Origin: an uncultured Draconibacterium sp.
GTDB lineage: Bacteria > Bacteroidota > Bacteroidia > Bacteroidales > Prolixibacteraceae
Assembly: GCF_963674925.1 (NCBI RefSeq)
Contig: NZ_OY771647.1
Location: forward strand, 2,991,501-3,055,500
DNA: 64,000 nucleotides
Reading direction: 5' to 3'
Positions 62,273 through 64,000 of the stretch are shown one piece after another (the first letter of the stretch is position 1; each line of letters begins with the position of its first letter). The notes beneath the pieces were generated by a model. It saw nothing but the letters and a program-made list of their open reading frames with translations. It made no database searches and was not told where the DNA came from. The translations under genes were made by a program, and so were the position numbers.

Positions 62273-63514
62273 ATGAGTGAACTAATTAACAATTCGAAGT
62301 ACAGAAAGGAACAGCTAAAGCAGTTGATTTTAAAATTGCATGAAGGTGAATCGGCAGAGAGTGTTCGAAAAGAACTTATCGAATCGCTGAAAAATATTCC
62401 GTACGGCGAAGTCGTGGAAGTGGAGCAAGAGTTAATGCAGGAAGGTTTGCCGGAAGAGGAAGTGCTGAAACTTTGTGATGTACATGGTGCCGTTCTGGAG
62501 GGAAATGTTGATTTGTCAGGTGCAAAGACTATTCCTGAAGGACACCCGGTTGACGTGTTTCAACACGAGAATGTTGAGTTGCGTAAGGTGGCCGAACAAG
62601 CGAAACAACAGCTCGATGAGTTGCCAAATGTAAGCGAAGATGAATTTAAAGCCTATGCACTAAAGCTGGAAAGTCTTTTTAACCAGTTAATGGATGTTGA
62701 CAAACATTACCAGCGAAAAGAGTACCTCGTATTTCCTTATCTCGAAAAAAATGAAATCACCGGGCCGCCAAAAGTAATGTGGGGTAAACACGATGAAATC
62801 AGAGATCAGCTGAAAGCCTGTATTACTATTCTGAAAACACCCGGACTAAAACAGGAAGATCTATTTGATTTGCTTGAATTGTTGTTTTATGTGACTGTTC
62901 AGGGTTTGGTTGATATGATTAAAAAGGAGGAAGAAATTTTGTTCCCCATGGCCATGGATGTGCTTACTACCGAAGATTGGTGGAATATTCATAAACAAAC
63001 ACTGGAATACGGGTTTTCGCTGTATGATCCAAAAGTTGACTGGAAGCCTGAGGGACTTACCGAAGAAGCAGCTGAAAGTAACATTACTTCCGACGGAAAT
63101 ATTCAGTTGCCTTCAGGGAGTTTTTCAGCCGAAGAAATTAAGGCGATTCTTAATTCTGTTCCCTTCGATATGACTTTTGTGGACCGAAACGACAAAGTAA
63201 AATATTTTACCCAGGGAAAAGAGCGGATCTTTGCCCGTAGTCGCTCCATTATCAATCGCGATGTGCGTTTGTGCCACCCGCCGGGAAGTACACATATTGT
63301 TGAAAAGATAATCGAAGATTTTAAATTGGGAAAAGCCTCGCATGCACCGTTCTGGATACAGATGAAAGGCAAATTCATTAAGATTGAATACTTCGCACTG
63401 CGCGATGAGGATGGGAAATATCTGGGGACTTTGGAAGTTTCGCAGGATCTTTCCGAAAACCGGAGTCTGGAAGGCGAACGACGGATTTTATCATATACCG
63501 AAGAAAAAGAATAA
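62273..63514 (+). CDS. DUF438-hemerythrin-PAS protein
   Basis: 413 aa cytoplasmic protein with three parts. DUF438 (about 10-85; LILKLHEGESAESVRKEL, YGEVVEVEQELMQEG) precedes a hemerythrin-like helical bundle (about 95-245; FQHENVELRK, DKHYQRKEYLVFPYL, GKHDEIRDQL, KKEEEILFPMAM), and a C-terminal PAS domain follows (about 285-405; VPFDMTFVDRNDKVKYF, CHPPGSTHIVEKII). The conserved HPP..S..IV loop is typical of PAS_10-type domains that may bind heme. It looks like a sensor or oxygen/NO-binding protein without an output domain. It follows the ferredoxin by 3 bp, so the two are co-expressed. Confidence 0.9.
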   Translation: MSELINNSKYRKEQLKQLILKLHEGESAESVRKELIESLKNIPYGEVVEVEQELMQEGLPEEEVLKLCDVHGAVLEGNVDLSGAKTIPEGHPVDVFQHENVELRKVAEQAKQQLDELPNVSEDEFKAYALKLESLFNQLMDVDKHYQRKEYLVFPYLEKNEITGPPKVMWGKHDEIRDQLKACITILKTPGLKQEDLFDLLELLFYVTVQGLVDMIKKEEEILFPMAMDVLTTEDWWNIHKQTLEYGFSLYDPKVDWKPEGLTEEAAESNITSDGNIQLPSGSFSAEEIKAILNSVPFDMTFVDRNDKVKYFTQGKERIFARSRSIINRDVRLCHPPGSTHIVEKIIEDFKLGKASHAPFWIQMKGKFIKIEYFALRDEDGKYLGTLEVSQDLSENRSLEGERRILSYTEEKE

Positions 63515-63517
63515 GCG

Positions 63518-64000
63518 ATGGAAAAACTGATTATCACCCCTAAAACAAAAATATACGATCTGCTGGAAGCCTATCCGCAGCTCGAAGATATTCTAATTAG
63601 TGCGGCGCCAACTTTTAAAAAGCTCAAAAATCCGGTGTTACGCAAAACCATAACCAAGATTACAACGCTGAGCCAGGCCGCTACAATTGGAGGTTTGAAA
63701 GTAGAAGAACTGATTAATAAGCTGCGAAACGAAGTTGGCCAGACAAATGTAGATCGAGTGGACGACGAAAATGGAAATTATACCACCAAAAGGCCGGCCT
63801 GGTTTGAAGTGCAAAATGTCACGGAAACCATTGATATACGCGAAATGCTGAATGCCGGAGAACAGCCGGTTCATGAAGTGATGGCGGCAATTAAGAAATT
63901 GAATGAGAATGAAATATTAAAAGTAATTGCACCTTTTATCCCGGCCCCGTTGCTCGACAAGGCGTTGAGCATGAACTACAGGCACTGGCTAAATAAACAG
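63518..64000 (+). CDS. DUF1858-like protein (3' end outside window)
   Basis: 161 codons are visible, and the frame is open at the window edge. The N-terminus KTKIYDLLEAYPQLEDIL, followed by PTFKKLKNPVLRKTI, has the form of DUF1858, a small helical domain often placed next to ScdA_N/hemerythrin proteins. The second part (WFEVQNVTETIDIREML, then AAIKKLNENEILKVIAPF) resembles DUF2249-type sequence. It starts 4 bp after the DUF438-PAS gene, continuing the NO-stress operon. Function unknown. A redox or iron-sulfur-related role is inferred from its neighbours. Confidence 0.75.
   Translation, partial: MEKLIITPKTKIYDLLEAYPQLEDILISAAPTFKKLKNPVLRKTITKITTLSQAATIGGLKVEELINKLRNEVGQTNVDRVDDENGNYTTKRPAWFEVQNVTETIDIREMLNAGEQPVHEVMAAIKKLNENEILKVIAPFIPAPLLDKALSMNYRHWLNKQ

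Noticed and set aside
1..64000. CRISPR arrays, tRNA/rRNA genes, insertion sequences, prophage
   Set aside because: No regularly spaced repeats, no cloverleaf or rRNA-like sequence recognised, and no transposase, integrase or phage gene among the coding regions.

Overview
The window looks like a chromosomal segment of a free-living, probably marine or sediment Bacteroidota. Order Marinilabiliales (Prolixibacteraceae-like) is my guess from gene content, not from a marker gene. The support is SusC/SusD pairs, hybrid two-component regulators, many lipoprotein signal peptides, the near absence of Shine-Dalgarno sites, and TAnnTTTG-type -7 boxes. I see no rRNA, tRNA, insertion sequence, integrase or CRISPR array.

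Region 1 (1-34180) is a polysaccharide/glycoprotein utilisation locus for L-arabinose-containing material. A GH51 arabinofuranosidase (cut by the window start), a double GH43 lipoprotein and a hybrid two-component sensor (HTCS) are followed by SusC, SusD, a lipoprotein of four DUF4859-like repeats, a HEIGH zinc protease carrying a fifth copy, a large DUF5695-like protein, a DPP4-like S9 peptidase, a second zincin, a Crp/Fnr regulator and a GH43-discoidin-LamG lipoprotein. The cytoplasmic arabinose pathway follows: araR (catalytically dead Nudix-type repressor), araA, a sodium/sugar symporter, araD, araB and a mutarotase. Three peptidases next to arabinose enzymes suggest an arabinosylated protein as substrate.

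Region 2 (34180-38420) holds mostly minus-strand genes: a small Gly/Pro-rich exported protein, a PfkB sugar kinase, an alpha/beta hydrolase lipoprotein and an aldo/keto reductase.

Region 3 (38417-56600) is a second utilisation locus. A second HTCS is divergent from a type B carboxylesterase, SusC, SusD, a putative surface glycan-binding lipoprotein, three CE1-type esterases and a GH3 glycosidase. It is rich in esterases and has no endo-acting hydrolase, so it probably trims acylated oligosaccharides. Several genes here and in region 1 are preceded by about 90-134-bp leaders that begin with an ATGAAAYGARCA-like element and contain hairpins able to mask the real start codon.

Region 4 (56881-64000) is a nitric-oxide stress cluster. 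It contains a CHRD-domain lipoprotein, a quinol-type nitric oxide reductase (minus strand) and, divergently, Ric/ScdA, an NsrR-like Rrf2 regulator, an aspartate/glutamate racemase, a single-cluster ferredoxin, a DUF438-hemerythrin-PAS protein and a DUF1858-like protein cut by the window end. A perfect inverted repeat sits exactly midway between the two divergent -7 boxes.
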